From contig CP136061.1 of NCBI GenBank assembly GCA_032622095.1, positions 19,782,991 through 19,846,990 of the forward strand: 64,000 bases of DNA. Direction: 5' to 3'. The DNA is from Siphonodentalium dalli. Taxonomy: Eukaryota; Mollusca; Scaphopoda; Gadilida; Siphonodentaliidae. Position numbers and translations under genes: made by a program. Shown one piece after another: positions 13,021-23,751 of this stretch; position 1 is the first letter of the stretch; every line of letters begins with the position of its first letter. The notes beneath the pieces are model-generated. The model was not told the origin of the DNA. It made no database searches and saw only the letters and a list, made by a program, of their open reading frames with translations.

Positions 13021-15775
13021 CACTGGGGGTAAGCTGCTCCGTGGGAAGCGGTTCGCTTGTGATAAAAGCTCCAGTGCGCATGTGAGAAGCTCCAGTGCAC
13101 ATCCGGTCAGAAGAAGTTATTTTATTTACAACATTCAAAGAACACAGATTGAAGGTAAGGAATAGAAAAGAATTTCCACTGCTGCTCCCTTCTGCGATAA
13201 CATATATAACAAAACCAGAGACGTTTTGTCACATATTTGCTCACAATACCCGTTTAACATTGTTGAAAAACATTCCCTATGCATTTACTATGGGAAAATA
13301 GCGAAAGTAACCTGGTGAATAGAGCGTATTTAAAAGCTTATTTGAGCGTGAACAATATTGAACAATAAAGCTAAAACGTCATCTACTAATCCCCAATCAG
13401 TGTCGATGTATTCTGCTCATTTACAACAATGCCAGAAAGCTTTCAAATCATGACAAAAAGCCCCAGTGCCATTGCGATAACAGGTTACACATCGTGTGCG
13501 GTTGTGATGAAATAAGCGCCAGTGCGTAGGTGTCATGGAATCGTAATTGACTTATTTTTGACAGGATAATCAACATTCTGACAACCGAAAACTACAGAAG
13601 GTGGTGTGCGCTTTCCTCAGAGTCATTTTCTTCAATTAGCTTGTGTTTTATGTTGTAATTAATATTATATATCATTTATATTATAAATATCTGAATACGA
13701 ATGTAATTATGACAATTAAGAATTTCGTAATACAAATGATACGAATGTAATTACGATAATTAGACATTAGTATATATAATAATTATAATTACTATAATAT
13801 AATAATCATATTCATATCATTTGCAGTGCATTCTTCACAGAATCATAACACCATATATATAGTGGTGATATGGCTTCGTTAGTACGAATGTAATGATGAT
13901 TATTAGACATTTATTTTAGTTGGGAATACGTTGAACTCGTATCGATGTGCTGCTTCAGTAAAAGCAAACACTGTATTCATCACACCTTGATGCAGGATTG
14001 GGAATGTCAGGGACGTGACTAGAGGGTCTTGGTTTGGGTGGGTGTCAAACTTCAAATTTCCAACTGTATCCCCCACTTTGGAGCACATTTTTTCTCAACT
14101 TAAGACTTTCCTTTTGCACATTCTTGAGCTTGAATATTCTGACTGTTACCTGAAACAGGTCTGTAACTGGTTGGAACTCCAACGATATACCCCCATATAT
14201 TTGAAAGTATCTGAAATATATGTTGTAAATATGAATGTCTTTCAACTCCGGGTGGAGTGCAAATCACAGGGGTCCGGGAATATATATGATTTTAATTTAT
14301 TATAGTATTTTGAGAAAATAATATGATAAATTAAAACAAAAAAGTCCTGGACCCCTGCATTGCAAATTGAGTTGCCCAATATTGCCCACCCGCAATGAAG
14401 ACACTCCACCCATAATTATACCTGATTATCTTGCGTGTATTAATTATTATTTCGTTATTGTCATTTCAGATGTATGCGGGTATGGAAGGGTCGCTTATAT
14501 CAATGGAGGATTCAATGATCCCCGTGGTTTCCCTGCCATTTTCTAACACCAGCACCGCCAAGTTCTTCAGATACCATGGGTGCGCTTGCATGGTGTGCCG
14601 AATTGCACCGCGGCCATTTTCTTGTTTTTCTCGGCAGTGATAACACCTTGTTGTTTCTGAAAAGTTATAAAATGCATCCATAATTGCATGTATTTGGCAT
14701 TATTTTTTGCAATTAGTTGATTATAATAACTAAAGCGTCTTTTGAGAAATGTTTTTGTTGTTGTTGGAATCTGATTATACGAGGGCCACCTGATCAGATT
14801 GTCTGCCTTTAATAGGTCATACATGCCGTTTTCGTGCCATTTATATATAATGGCACATCCATATTGTGTTATGACTTACACAAGCCACATATCGACTATT
14901 ATTTTGCAAGATTAATTATTCAAATACATGCATGTAATTGTCAATCTCTCACATCGTAATATGCATACATGATCAACCCACTATGTATTCGAAATCAATT
15001 AGGCTGACAACAAACGAATAGTTTTAATTATATCCGTACAAATACATGTGAATCACACAGGACTGCATGTACATTCAAATACATATCGATTGGAGTATAT
15101 AATAGGATAAACTATTGGTATATAAGTACTGATAATTCACGGAAACACCACACGATAATTGTCATGTTTTAGGCTCCAATAATGCCAATGTGATTGAAAT
15201 AATAAATACGAACTTGTTTCGATCGTTTTCACCTTTGCAATTCCCTAAATCTCTTTTAAAATGCGCACTGGAGCCCACCAATCCAGGCAGTCTACGCGCT
15301 GGCGCTTTTGGAAATACGAACTGGAGCGTCCACGTGGTGGTGTAAAAATGCATTTTTCTCAGTATTTAATTGTTTGAGACACCAAAGCCAACAACAGTCG
15401 CACGGCGGAGATGTTTGTTATAGCAATTGATACGGGACATTATTCAGATTATTTCATTTTCATACACAAAATATCATGTTATTAAGAATTTTCTCGTTAC
15501 ACAATCAGGTTTTGAAGTGATAAATCAGCTGCTTTTGCGTGGTATGGAAATGTGTTCGAATAAATGCGATATGTACATCACAGTTGAAGCATGTTGGTCA
15601 TTTGTGACCGACGTTCCATAGAATAATGCTGTTTATAAAGATAATACGTACCATTTTCAATACTTCGGTTTCCTTTTTCACAAAATAATCACAGACGCAC
15701 CGTCGCATTGTAAACTGCACACTGGAGCTTTTATCACAAGCGAACCGCTTCCCATGGAGCAGCTTACCCCCAGTG
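13021..15775. mobile_element. CACTG-ended DNA transposon with 5-bp TSD, inserted in fold-back copy 1
   Basis: Terminal inverted repeats of about 58 bp start CACTGGGGGTAAGCTGCTCC at both ends with very few mismatches. AATAA flanks both sides (13016-13020 and 15776-15780), a 5-bp TSD. The uninterrupted form of the site (CCAATAATTGCAT) is present in the other arm near 8795 and in copy 2 near 47935, which proves the insertion. Short copies of a CTCCAGTGCGCA-type motif recur inside both ends (for example 13070, 13086, 13455, 13515, 15260, 15320, 15718), as in CACTA subterminal repeats. The CAC start with a 5-bp TSD also recalls Transib/ProtoRAG. No transposase core is visible, so it is non-autonomous. 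Confidence 0.85.
14466..14872 (-). pseudogene. possible decayed coding remnant with a C2H2-like motif
   Basis: Within the CACTG-ended element two overlapping minus-strand frames look protein-like. The first (14567 to about 14872) includes CAIIYKWHENGMYDLLKADN, then LIRWPSYNQIP and a basic, Tyr-rich stretch. A frame change near 14650 leads into ETTRCYHCREKQENGRGAIR followed by HTMQAHPWYLKNLAVLVLEN. The spacing C-x2-C-x12-H-x4-H fits a C2H2 zinc finger. This could be a frameshifted piece of a transposon-borne or captured gene. Chance cannot be excluded and no family is assigned. Confidence 0.3.
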
Positions 15776-16711
15776 AATAATTGCATATTTAATTGCTCCA
15801 ATGATCAGTTAATATACAAAACACAAAATAAAATTGCATTACTCAACCAGTTCCAAACAGCATGAATTGATCTAGAACATATTTGTGAAAAAAATGTCAT
15901 TTTCAACTTCCGGCGGCCATCTTGGATGGTGAGTTTCAATTTTGGCCCAAAAAAGTGTCATTATGTCTTAGCTTCACGAAAATTTATACATTTGTATAAA
16001 TTTTACTAGATTTTCCCGCTATAATTTTCATAAAACTGGCTCACTTATAGTTCTAGAAAATGGATCGGAGGGGGGGGGGGGGGTGGGGGGTAACAAGTCT
16101 CGTTCTTATCAGAAAACGACATGAATATATATTTCTTAAGTTGATCGTATCGATTTAGGGATGTATTAGTTGTAATAGTGCAACGTTCCAGGGGTGTACG
16201 CACATACACACACGTTGGACGAATGCAACCTTTAAATAAAAGTGATTTTTTACGTTTTGGGTGGTGACCCGATCACCCCCTTCTTATCTTAAAACCCCAG
16301 GAAAAGTTGCTTCTTAAGTTGTGTTTTTATAATTAGTATATATCAAAGTACTTTGAGACCAAAAATTATGGATGTACGCGAAAGTGTAAACAAATGTGAA
16401 AAATCACGTTTTGGGGTTCAGCATGGGACCCCCTTTCTTATGTGAAAACCCCAGGAAAATTCCTTTCTTAAGTTGTGTTTTCTTTATCAGTACACTTAGG
16501 AGTATCATCAAACCAAAATTCATCGGTGTACGCGGAAGTGTAAATAGAAGTGATTTTTGGCACTTTTTGGGGTTCAGCGGCCCCTAAACCCCAGGAATGC
16601 GCAACTTAAGAAATCGGTTTTTCAGAATGTTCCATTATTGGTACCAACTTTAGGGGGTCAAACATTTTGTACGCAAAAGTGTAAATGGAACATAAGCGGG
16701 CTCCCGAACTA

Positions 16712-17221
16712 TCACGAGGTACAAATCTGCGTTCTACTGGTAGACAATGACCATTTTAGTGAATTGTATGCTCCGGTATTTTTTTCGGTTTCCGGTCAAA
16801 CCGAGTTGTTGTCCGGCGGGGGGGGGGGGGGGGGGGTGGGGTTGCAAATGGTCAGTGGAAACAAACTGCACACTATACCGGCATACATCAAAGGCAGCGC
16901 ACAACTGACGTCGGCAGAAATACTTTCGCGACAGTGTGTATATATATTTGTTTATGTATTTGGCTTTGAAACTATACCGGGATATGGAGTGCAATGGGTG
17001 TATGTAGGTCCATTATTTGGAACAAACGCACAAAATATATAAACTTCGGAATCAGAATCGGAAATCGGCCGATTGTGCCTCCAGTTATCGGTCCGATGGG
17101 CTTTTTCATTATCGGAACATCACTAATAATGAAGCCATTGATAATTGGATGGTGTATCACAATTCCACAATGATTTCTTGTATTTTGCATTTTGAAGAAG
17201 CCGAATGTGTCCAAGTATTTA
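16712..17221. other. non-coding DNA with poly-G; weak THAP-like ORF
   Basis: A run of G (about 16819-16838) interrupts the first part. A plus-strand ORF at 17017-17229 contains NWMVYHN followed by CILHFEEAEC, faintly like the W and C-x2-H positions of a THAP domain. The N-terminal C-x-C pair is missing, so it is not called. Confidence 0.35.
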
Positions 17222-17870
17222 AGAGATAAGGTTGGAGCGGGGACAACTAAAACGGAAAAGAAATGCCAAAGACGACTTCGATTCCGAAAATTCGCAGTAT
17301 ATATACCCAGAATAAATTTAAGTTAACTATAAGTTGAAGCCCTATAAATTAACCCTTTACCCAACAGAAGGGCCCTGTGCCAATGCATTCTCTTATATAT
17401 GCGAGTCGACCATAGGTCGCCTCGCATATATAAGAGAATGCATTGGCTTAACACATTAAAAATTATAAAATTGTTAAAGAATGTAAGAAAAAATGGTAAA
17501 AAGTGTTAAAAAAAAGATTTTTTTAGGCCAATGCATTCTCTTATATATGCGAGGCGACCTATGGTCGACTCGCATATATAAGAGAATGCATTGGCACAGG
17601 GTATAACTGTAACTATCACAATGTGGTCAATGAACCGGTTCCAATGATATCCATATTTGTATGGTTCTATTGAGACAGACCGAATATATTTTAGGCTGTT
17701 GAAGCTTTATTTGGCCGGTTTTGGCCGGTTTGTTGGGTTAAGAGATAAGGTTGGAGCGTGGACAACTAAACGGAAAAGAAATGCCAAAAACGACTTCGAT
17801 TCCGAAAATTCCCAGTACCCCTGAGTACCCAGAATAAATTTAAGTTAACTATAGGTTGAAGCCCTATAAA
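17222..17870. repeat. ~130-bp direct repeats on both sides of a piggyBac MITE
   Basis: AAGAGATAAGGTTGGAGCG, GGAAAAGAAATGCCAAA, CGACTTCGATTCCGAAAATT and GTTGAAGCCCTATAAATT occur in order at 17222-17350 and again at 17741-17850. The last part is repeated once more to 17905. The MITE at 17349-17741 lies exactly between the copies, which points to a local duplication before or during its insertion. Confidence 0.75.
17349..17741. mobile_element. piggyBac-type MITE with two 67-bp hairpins
   Basis: Left end TTAA|CCCTTTACCCAACA. The right end TGTTGGG|TTAA lacks the TAAAGGG found in the other copies. Inside are two hairpins starting CCAATGCATTCTCTTATATA, at 17380-17446 and 17528-17594, in opposite orientation. 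TTAA at both ends and a CCCT start are the piggyBac hallmark. Confidence 0.8.
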
Positions 17871-18740
17871 TTTAAGTTAACTATAGGTTGAAGCCCTATA
17901 AATTAATGGATCCCCAAACAGCCTGGGATAGGTTCTTAATTTGTTTTTTCTTTCAGGTCATTCGAGATTTATATCAAGGCGAACACCGTGGACTTTCAAA
18001 AACTATCAGGTTCCCACGTTTTCAGAGTTTTGTAGCTTTCGACCAGGAACCAGTCTATTCAACAAGATACATCGAGTGCGTGCAAATAAACAGACACGAG
18101 AATCGCAAAAACAATGACAGACGACAGCTAGATAGCAATTTTCATTCACTAAGCATTTATTTTCAACTTTTGAGACGAAATTTATACATTAAAATGTACT
18201 TTTACTTCAATGAATTAGAAATATAAACAGTTGTTGTCGAAATTCGCGCGATAGACTGGTCCTTGTCTTTGTTCACCGAAAAGTTGAAAACGTAGGAACC
18301 TGACCCTTTCCGTGTTAGTGTGCATGATACAACAATGCTAATAACATCTAACATCAGTCCAACATCCCAACCCAAGTGCTTATGCATCCGAGAGGAGCCC
18401 GCACTTCAGCTGTAATATACAGAGTAAGTTGACACTCCTTCTTGTGTATAGATATTTAATTTATTATTTCAAGACTAGTATAGCAATTCACAACAATGGA
18501 GATCAATAGAAATGAAGAGTAAAATAATACATATATGTAAAAAAAAATATTCGGTAAATTCACGAATGCATATAATAAAGTACTTTCTACCTATAAACAT
18601 TATATTAATCAAAAATCGGCTCACGCCCATAAAGTTGACGAGAAAATATCGACTAGTTCACAATTTCAAACTTGCAATTGTGTTCACTTTTGTGATGATT
18701 AAAAGTGCAGAAGGAGCCCTATTTATTGAGGGAAATATTT
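17871..18740. other. non-coding DNA, nothing recognised
   Basis: The ORF at 17888-18226 (+) begins inside the direct-repeat tail and shows no domain. No splice-consistent similarity was found. Confidence 0.4.
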
Positions 18741-19435
18741 AGATAATAAGTTCGGTAGTTGAACTTATTATCTGAACATTTCCTATCGGATAACTACTCA
18801 TCAATGATGCTTTACTATAGAGAAGGTTAATTAACTTATTACCTGAACATTTCCTATCGGTTAACTATACTCAGCAATGATAATTTAGTACAGAAAGGGT
18901 TAACTTATCATCTGAACATGTCCTATGAGGAATCCTATCGGTTAACTACTCATCAATGATGCTTTAATATAGAGACGGTTAACTTATTACCTGAACATTT
19001 CCTATGGGATCTACTCATCAATGATGCTTTAGTATAGAAAGGGTTAAACTTATTATCTGAACATTTCCTATCGGTTAACTACTCATCAATGATGCTTTAA
19101 TATAGAGGGTTAACTTATTATCTGAACATTTCCTATGGGTTAACTACTCACCAATGATGCTTCAATATAGAGAGGGTTAACTTATTACCTGAATATTTCC
19201 TATGGGATCTACTTATCAATGATGCTTTAGTATAGAAAGGGTTAAACTTATTATCTGAACATTTCCTATGGGATAACTACTCATCAATTATGCTTTAGTA
19301 TAGAGAAGGTTAACTTATTATCTGAACATTTCCTATGGGATCTACTTATCAATGATGCTTTAGTATAGAAAGGGTTAAACTTATTATCTGAACATTTCCA
19401 AGTATGCTTTAGTATAGAGAGGGCTAACTTATTGT
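18741..19435. repeat. 68-bp satellite array 1
   Basis: About ten units of the type CTTATTATCTGAACATTTCC, TATGGGATAACTACTCATCA, ATGATGCTTTAGTATAGAGA, GGGTTAAA. Units vary in length by small deletions, for example the short last ones near 19395. The same unit occurs singly at 50975-51025 and in part at 37370 and 56470, so the array grew from a piece of a dispersed repeat. Confidence 0.9.
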
Positions 19436-20727
19436 GGTAGAGCACGGGGTGGGTCTTAAGTTAACCATCGTTGCTGTCACAAAATATTTGTGGGGCTCTG
19501 AGTCTGAACATCAAGCAGGGTCTATAAACTGAGCCTACCTTTAAGAGTCTTCTGAGCATTTATTTTGTCCTCAAACGGAACACATCCGACAATAATATCA
19601 CCAGAACATAATAGACATCACAACACATCTATAGAATTTGACATCCAACTACATCACATGCATGCACCACATCACAACACCAAATATCAGACATCGATAG
19701 TTGACATCGAGAGATGAAGAAATGACCAGATGACCCTGGCAAAACAAATACATAGGTTGTAGTTGTTGCCTGAACATATCCAGAATGGATATGTATAAAT
19801 ATTTATAAACCGGTTCACACCCCTCGGCCAATCAAATTGCTCCAATTCATGAACAATATTTCTTGTATGAATCTGTATTTCAACGGGGCCAAAATACAGA
19901 CTTGAGCTAAATATCACACATAAATTGTGACATTAATTGGATAGTAAGCTGAAAGGAGATCGGAGCGATAGGTGTGAAATTCTAACAATGCGCCATGATA
20001 ATGATCGCACCAGTCACTCGGGAAGTTAAGACACGGATCATTCCATTATTAGCGGACATACCTGTATAGGGGTGGCCTGCATGGGTGGGGGCCCAACACT
20101 TTCGGTTGAATATGTTATGGTTTGTCGGGAGGGGCAGGTGATCATCCAAACCTGTTTCGAATGTATAATCCACAATAATCACTTAATGATCTTTTGAATG
20201 GTACATTGCGAAAATTTCACAAACTGTTCACATATACATGCATGTGCGCGGAAAATACAGGCACTATACACAGGTTTGCTTACGTATTTTGTTATGAATT
20301 CCGGTGATATTTCATCACACAAACTTTATGCAATGTGGAATAGTTTCACTTCCGAGTCCGAACACAACCGGCACATTGTATCCTGTGTTCTGAACGATAA
20401 TTCCATTATGGCAACAACTTGCCAACAAGGTGAAAAATAACCTAAACAGCTGAAACAGTTTATTGTCACAAGTAATAATTTTTTTCATCAAGAAACACGT
20501 TATCAGTATAAAGCGTTCTCAAATTCGGACACAAAATGGTTTATCAATGCTGATATATAATGCAGACGCATGCAAGTGAGCCGATTGTCAATGGACATTT
20601 GACTGATTATTCAACAGGAGTAGCGAACACCACAATCCATTCAATTGACTTTTGTTTAGGTAATCATCGAATATAATGTGACTCAATTGTGTTTGCCTTG
20701 GGGTGTGAACGGTTTTATAAATATGTC
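19436..20727. other. spacer between satellite arrays, no gene seen
   Basis: 19600-19700 is rich in CATCACAACAC words. ORFs on both strands (19649-20440) have no domain and no supporting splice sites. Confidence 0.4.
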
Positions 20728-20820
20728 ATAACCCCCTTGGGTGTCTGTACAAGGAATACAGACCGCAGCTGCTTTGCAGCTTTGGTCTATATTCCTTGTA
20801 CAGACACCCAAGGGGGTTAT
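20728..20820. mobile_element. short hairpin MITE
   Basis: ATAACCCCCTTGGGTGTCTG with TACAAGGAATA on the left pairs almost perfectly with the complement ending GGGGGTTAT on the right. The loop is GCAGCTGCTTTGCAGC. Total length is 93 bp. Confidence 0.75.
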
Positions 20821-21625
20821 AACCTATACATATAAAATGGGATGTGTCAATAACCAACTTCCCTATTGTCGATATGACAACTATTTTGACACAATCATAA
20901 CTATGACGACATAGTTAGAAACAAAACCTATTTACTAGTAACAAAGGGAGATTATGATCGCAGCATGCGATTTCTACATCCCTACACAATTGGGCAAATA
21001 TATTTAAGCAAATGTGACCAACTCTAAAGTTCCAAATGAAGACATTAAAATATTATTAAAACCATAATATTAAACGGGTAAAACATTGAACAAAATATCA
21101 CAATAGACACATACCATCCTGGGGAAGCATGGGTCTGATGTCATTGTAGTTTGCAGTCAACTTTATAACTTTTAACAGTCTTCATGCATTGAAGAATTTA
21201 CGATAACACTGAGTGTGTAATAGGCTATACCGATGTTGATACCTTGGTGACGAAATACGGAATGAGAAACTGCGCGAAATAACGTTACCTGTGATTGGCT
21301 AACACACATTAGTCTCCGACTGTTTGCTCTCAGATTGGGCGCTACATACAGATAGAGAATAGACTATGCGGATAAAATATTGGGCGAGTTTAGAAATTAG
21401 TGGGCGGCAATTTAGGATAGTTATTAAAGGAATGTACGGGATTTGAGATAGGAGGGATATCGCAAATAGAAAACGAAGCCAAGCACGCGAAATGAAATGA
21501 TTATGATGCGGCTATAAGATGTATATTAGTGAGTTAGGTTTTATAACTTAGTTAGTATACATGTGTAGCATGTATGCTTTAACAATAAAGGATCATACTG
21601 TTTTGGTATATAAAATAGCACTGTC
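20821..21625. other. spacer, nothing recognised
   Basis: AT-rich DNA without ORFs of interest, leading into the second satellite array. Confidence 0.4.
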
Positions 21626-22400
21626 ACATTATTATCTGAACATTTCCTATGGGATAACTACTCATCAATTATGCTTTAGTATAGAGAGGGCTAACTTATT
21701 ATCTGAACATTTCCTATGGGACAACTACTCATCAATTATGCTTTAGTATAGAGAGGGCTAACTTATTATCCTAACATTTCCTATGGGATAACTACTCATC
21801 AATGATGCTTTAGTATAGAAAGGGTTAAACTTATTATCTGAACATTTCCTATTGGATAACTACTCATCAATGATGCTTTAGTATAGAAAGGGTTAAACTT
21901 ATTATCTGAACATTTCCTATTGGATAACTACTCATCAATGATGCTTTAGTATAGAAAGGGTTAAACTTATTATCTGAACATTTCCTATCGGATAACTACT
22001 CATCAATGATGATTTGGTATAGAGAGGGTTAAATTATTATATGAACATTTCCTATGGGATAACTACTCATCAATGATGATTTAGTATAGAGAGGGTTAAA
22101 CTTATTATCCGAACATTTCCTATCGGATAACTACTCATCAATGATGCTTTAGTATAGAGAGGGTTAAACTTATTATCAGAACATTTCCTATGGGATAACT
22201 ACTCATCAATGATGCTTTAGTATAGAGATGGTTAATAAGGTAACTACTCATCAATGATGCTTTAGTATGGAGAGGGTTAAACTTATTATCTGAACATTTC
22301 CATGGGATAACTACTCATCAATGATGCTTTAGTATAGAGATGGTTAATAAGGTAACTACTACTCATCAATTATGCTTTAGTATAGAGAGGGTTAATATGT
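21626..22400. repeat. 68-bp satellite array 2
   Basis: About eleven units, same orientation and consensus as 18741-19435 (ACTTATTATCTGAACATTTC and onwards). Near 22230 and 22340 shortened units carry TGGTTAATAAGGTAACTACT, a shared variant that suggests duplication of a pair of units. Confidence 0.9.
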
Positions 22401-23537
22401 CACATAAAGGACTTATTCAAGTAATAGAATTTAGGAACATTGTGGCCAGACTTTTATGCAACATTGGACAATAAAGAGCGTTCCTTTGTAATCTATTCCT
22501 GAGTCCTGACACGGTAAAACAACGAGCGTTTGGCTTACTTATGTGTGAAAACTTTATAAACATGTGGAAACTTTTTGTGACTTAGGCAAGTGTTTTCCGA
22601 AATATACATGTGGTGGATAGGGATTTCGTATATTTATTGACGTATTTCGATCACCCCTCCCTCCAACTTATTGTTACATAATTAGAAGGTTTAAATGAGC
22701 CATTTAATTCTGTTTAATAATCACAATTTGAATTCGTTGAGTCTTGCACTACATTAATTCGTCGCCATAACTTAGTGCACTCGCCATTTTAAGAGAGAAG
22801 CAGACATTATCATTGCAGACAAAGGATTTTCTAAGACCAGTCCTTGCCAGTATATATGACAGTCAGTCCATTTTGTGCACGTTTCTCCCTTCTGGTTACT
22901 GATAATACATGGTACTGCAGTCCACATTCTTTAGTACCCGAACCACACGCACCCAATGTGTGCATAATGTATGTCGCTTATAACTCCAGGTTGAATATTT
23001 TATCAAGCTTGGCTACACGACCGTGACTATGTTTCCATGTTCCTCCGATGAATTTTCCGGTGATTTCAGTCTTGTGATTTCACGTTTTTCCATATTTAGA
23101 ACTCTTCTGGATATCAGACACATCGATCAACTTCCTGGTAAACAAACAACCTGAGAAATAAAAACATATATGTTTCAATTATAGGATGTCTACTTATCAG
23201 GGGGGGGGGGGGGGGGGGGGGTAATAGAAAAATTTGCAGGAAGGTATGCCGGGGTGGGTGGGTGGCCCGAGGAGCAAAAAACGTGTTTTTTACAACCTCA
23301 TGCAAATTTTTTACTAAAGACCTTTTGTGGACTTATTTGACATTTGTAACAGTTTAAAACATATTATAAGAATTTATAACAGCAAAAACACCATATTTAT
23401 GTTACTGTGAGCTCATATGGGCCTTCGTGGAGATGATATTAAGCTATGGCATGTTGCATATGGGATGGTGGGGCGAAAAAAATCCTTCCGGACACCCTTC
23501 GGAAAGAAGCTTCGAGAAATGTAAAATTGAAATACGG
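22401..23537. other. non-coding DNA with a long G run
   Basis: A pure run of G at about 23201-23221 is followed by AAAAATTTGCAGGAAGGTAT, part of the dispersed G-run repeat. It has the mirrored form of the words seen near 27455-27475 (CCTTCCTGCAAATGTTTTAA). No gene is seen. Confidence 0.45.
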
Positions 23538-23748
23538 TAATGCCCTAATTAATCGACTCCATAACCACAGCAGAATTATGGGTGTGTAATTTTTCAGGAT
23601 TTAGTCGGAAATATGGCTTGTTGCCATTCATTGGAAAGCTGTCCCCGAGAGCTTTCCGATGAATGGCAACAAGCCATATTTCCGACTAAATAATGAAAAA
23701 TTACCCATAATTCTGCTGTGGTTATGGAGTCGATTAATTAGGGCATTA
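23538..23748. mobile_element. 211-bp palindromic MITE
   Basis: TAATGCCCTAATTAATCGAC at the left is mirrored by GTCGATTAATTAGGGCATTA at the right. Pairing continues through AGCAGAATTATGGGT and CATATTTCCGACTAAA to a centre at CCCCGAGAGCTTTCC (about 23647). The arms are nearly identical, so it is young. No clear TSD was assigned. Confidence 0.8.
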
Positions 23749-23751
23749 CAG

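Larger units (their letters stand above)
7859..16711. mobile_element. large fold-back element, copy 1 (with a later insertion)
   Basis: Two inverted arms of about 1.85 kb flank a minisatellite core. The left arm is 7859 to about 9700. The right arm is about 12120-13020 plus 15776-16711, split by the 2,755-bp insertion at 13021-15775. The termini TAGTTCGGGAGCCCGC and its complement meet TCA at both ends (7856-7858 and 16712-16714), a probable 3-bp TSD. The inner arm (CACCATCCAAGATGGCC and onwards) is shared with the copies at 44015 and 52171. The outer ~700 bases, rich in TGCGTACA-type blocks, are specific to this copy. The arms contain only accidental ORFs, so it seems non-autonomous. The superfamily is not recognised. 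Confidence 0.8.

Noticed and set aside
17017-17300. THAP-like zinc finger (NWMVYHN ... CILHFEEAEC)
   Set aside because: Only the tryptophan and the C-x2-H-F part fit. The first Cys pair and the AVPTLF-like end are absent, and the frame breaks at 17227.
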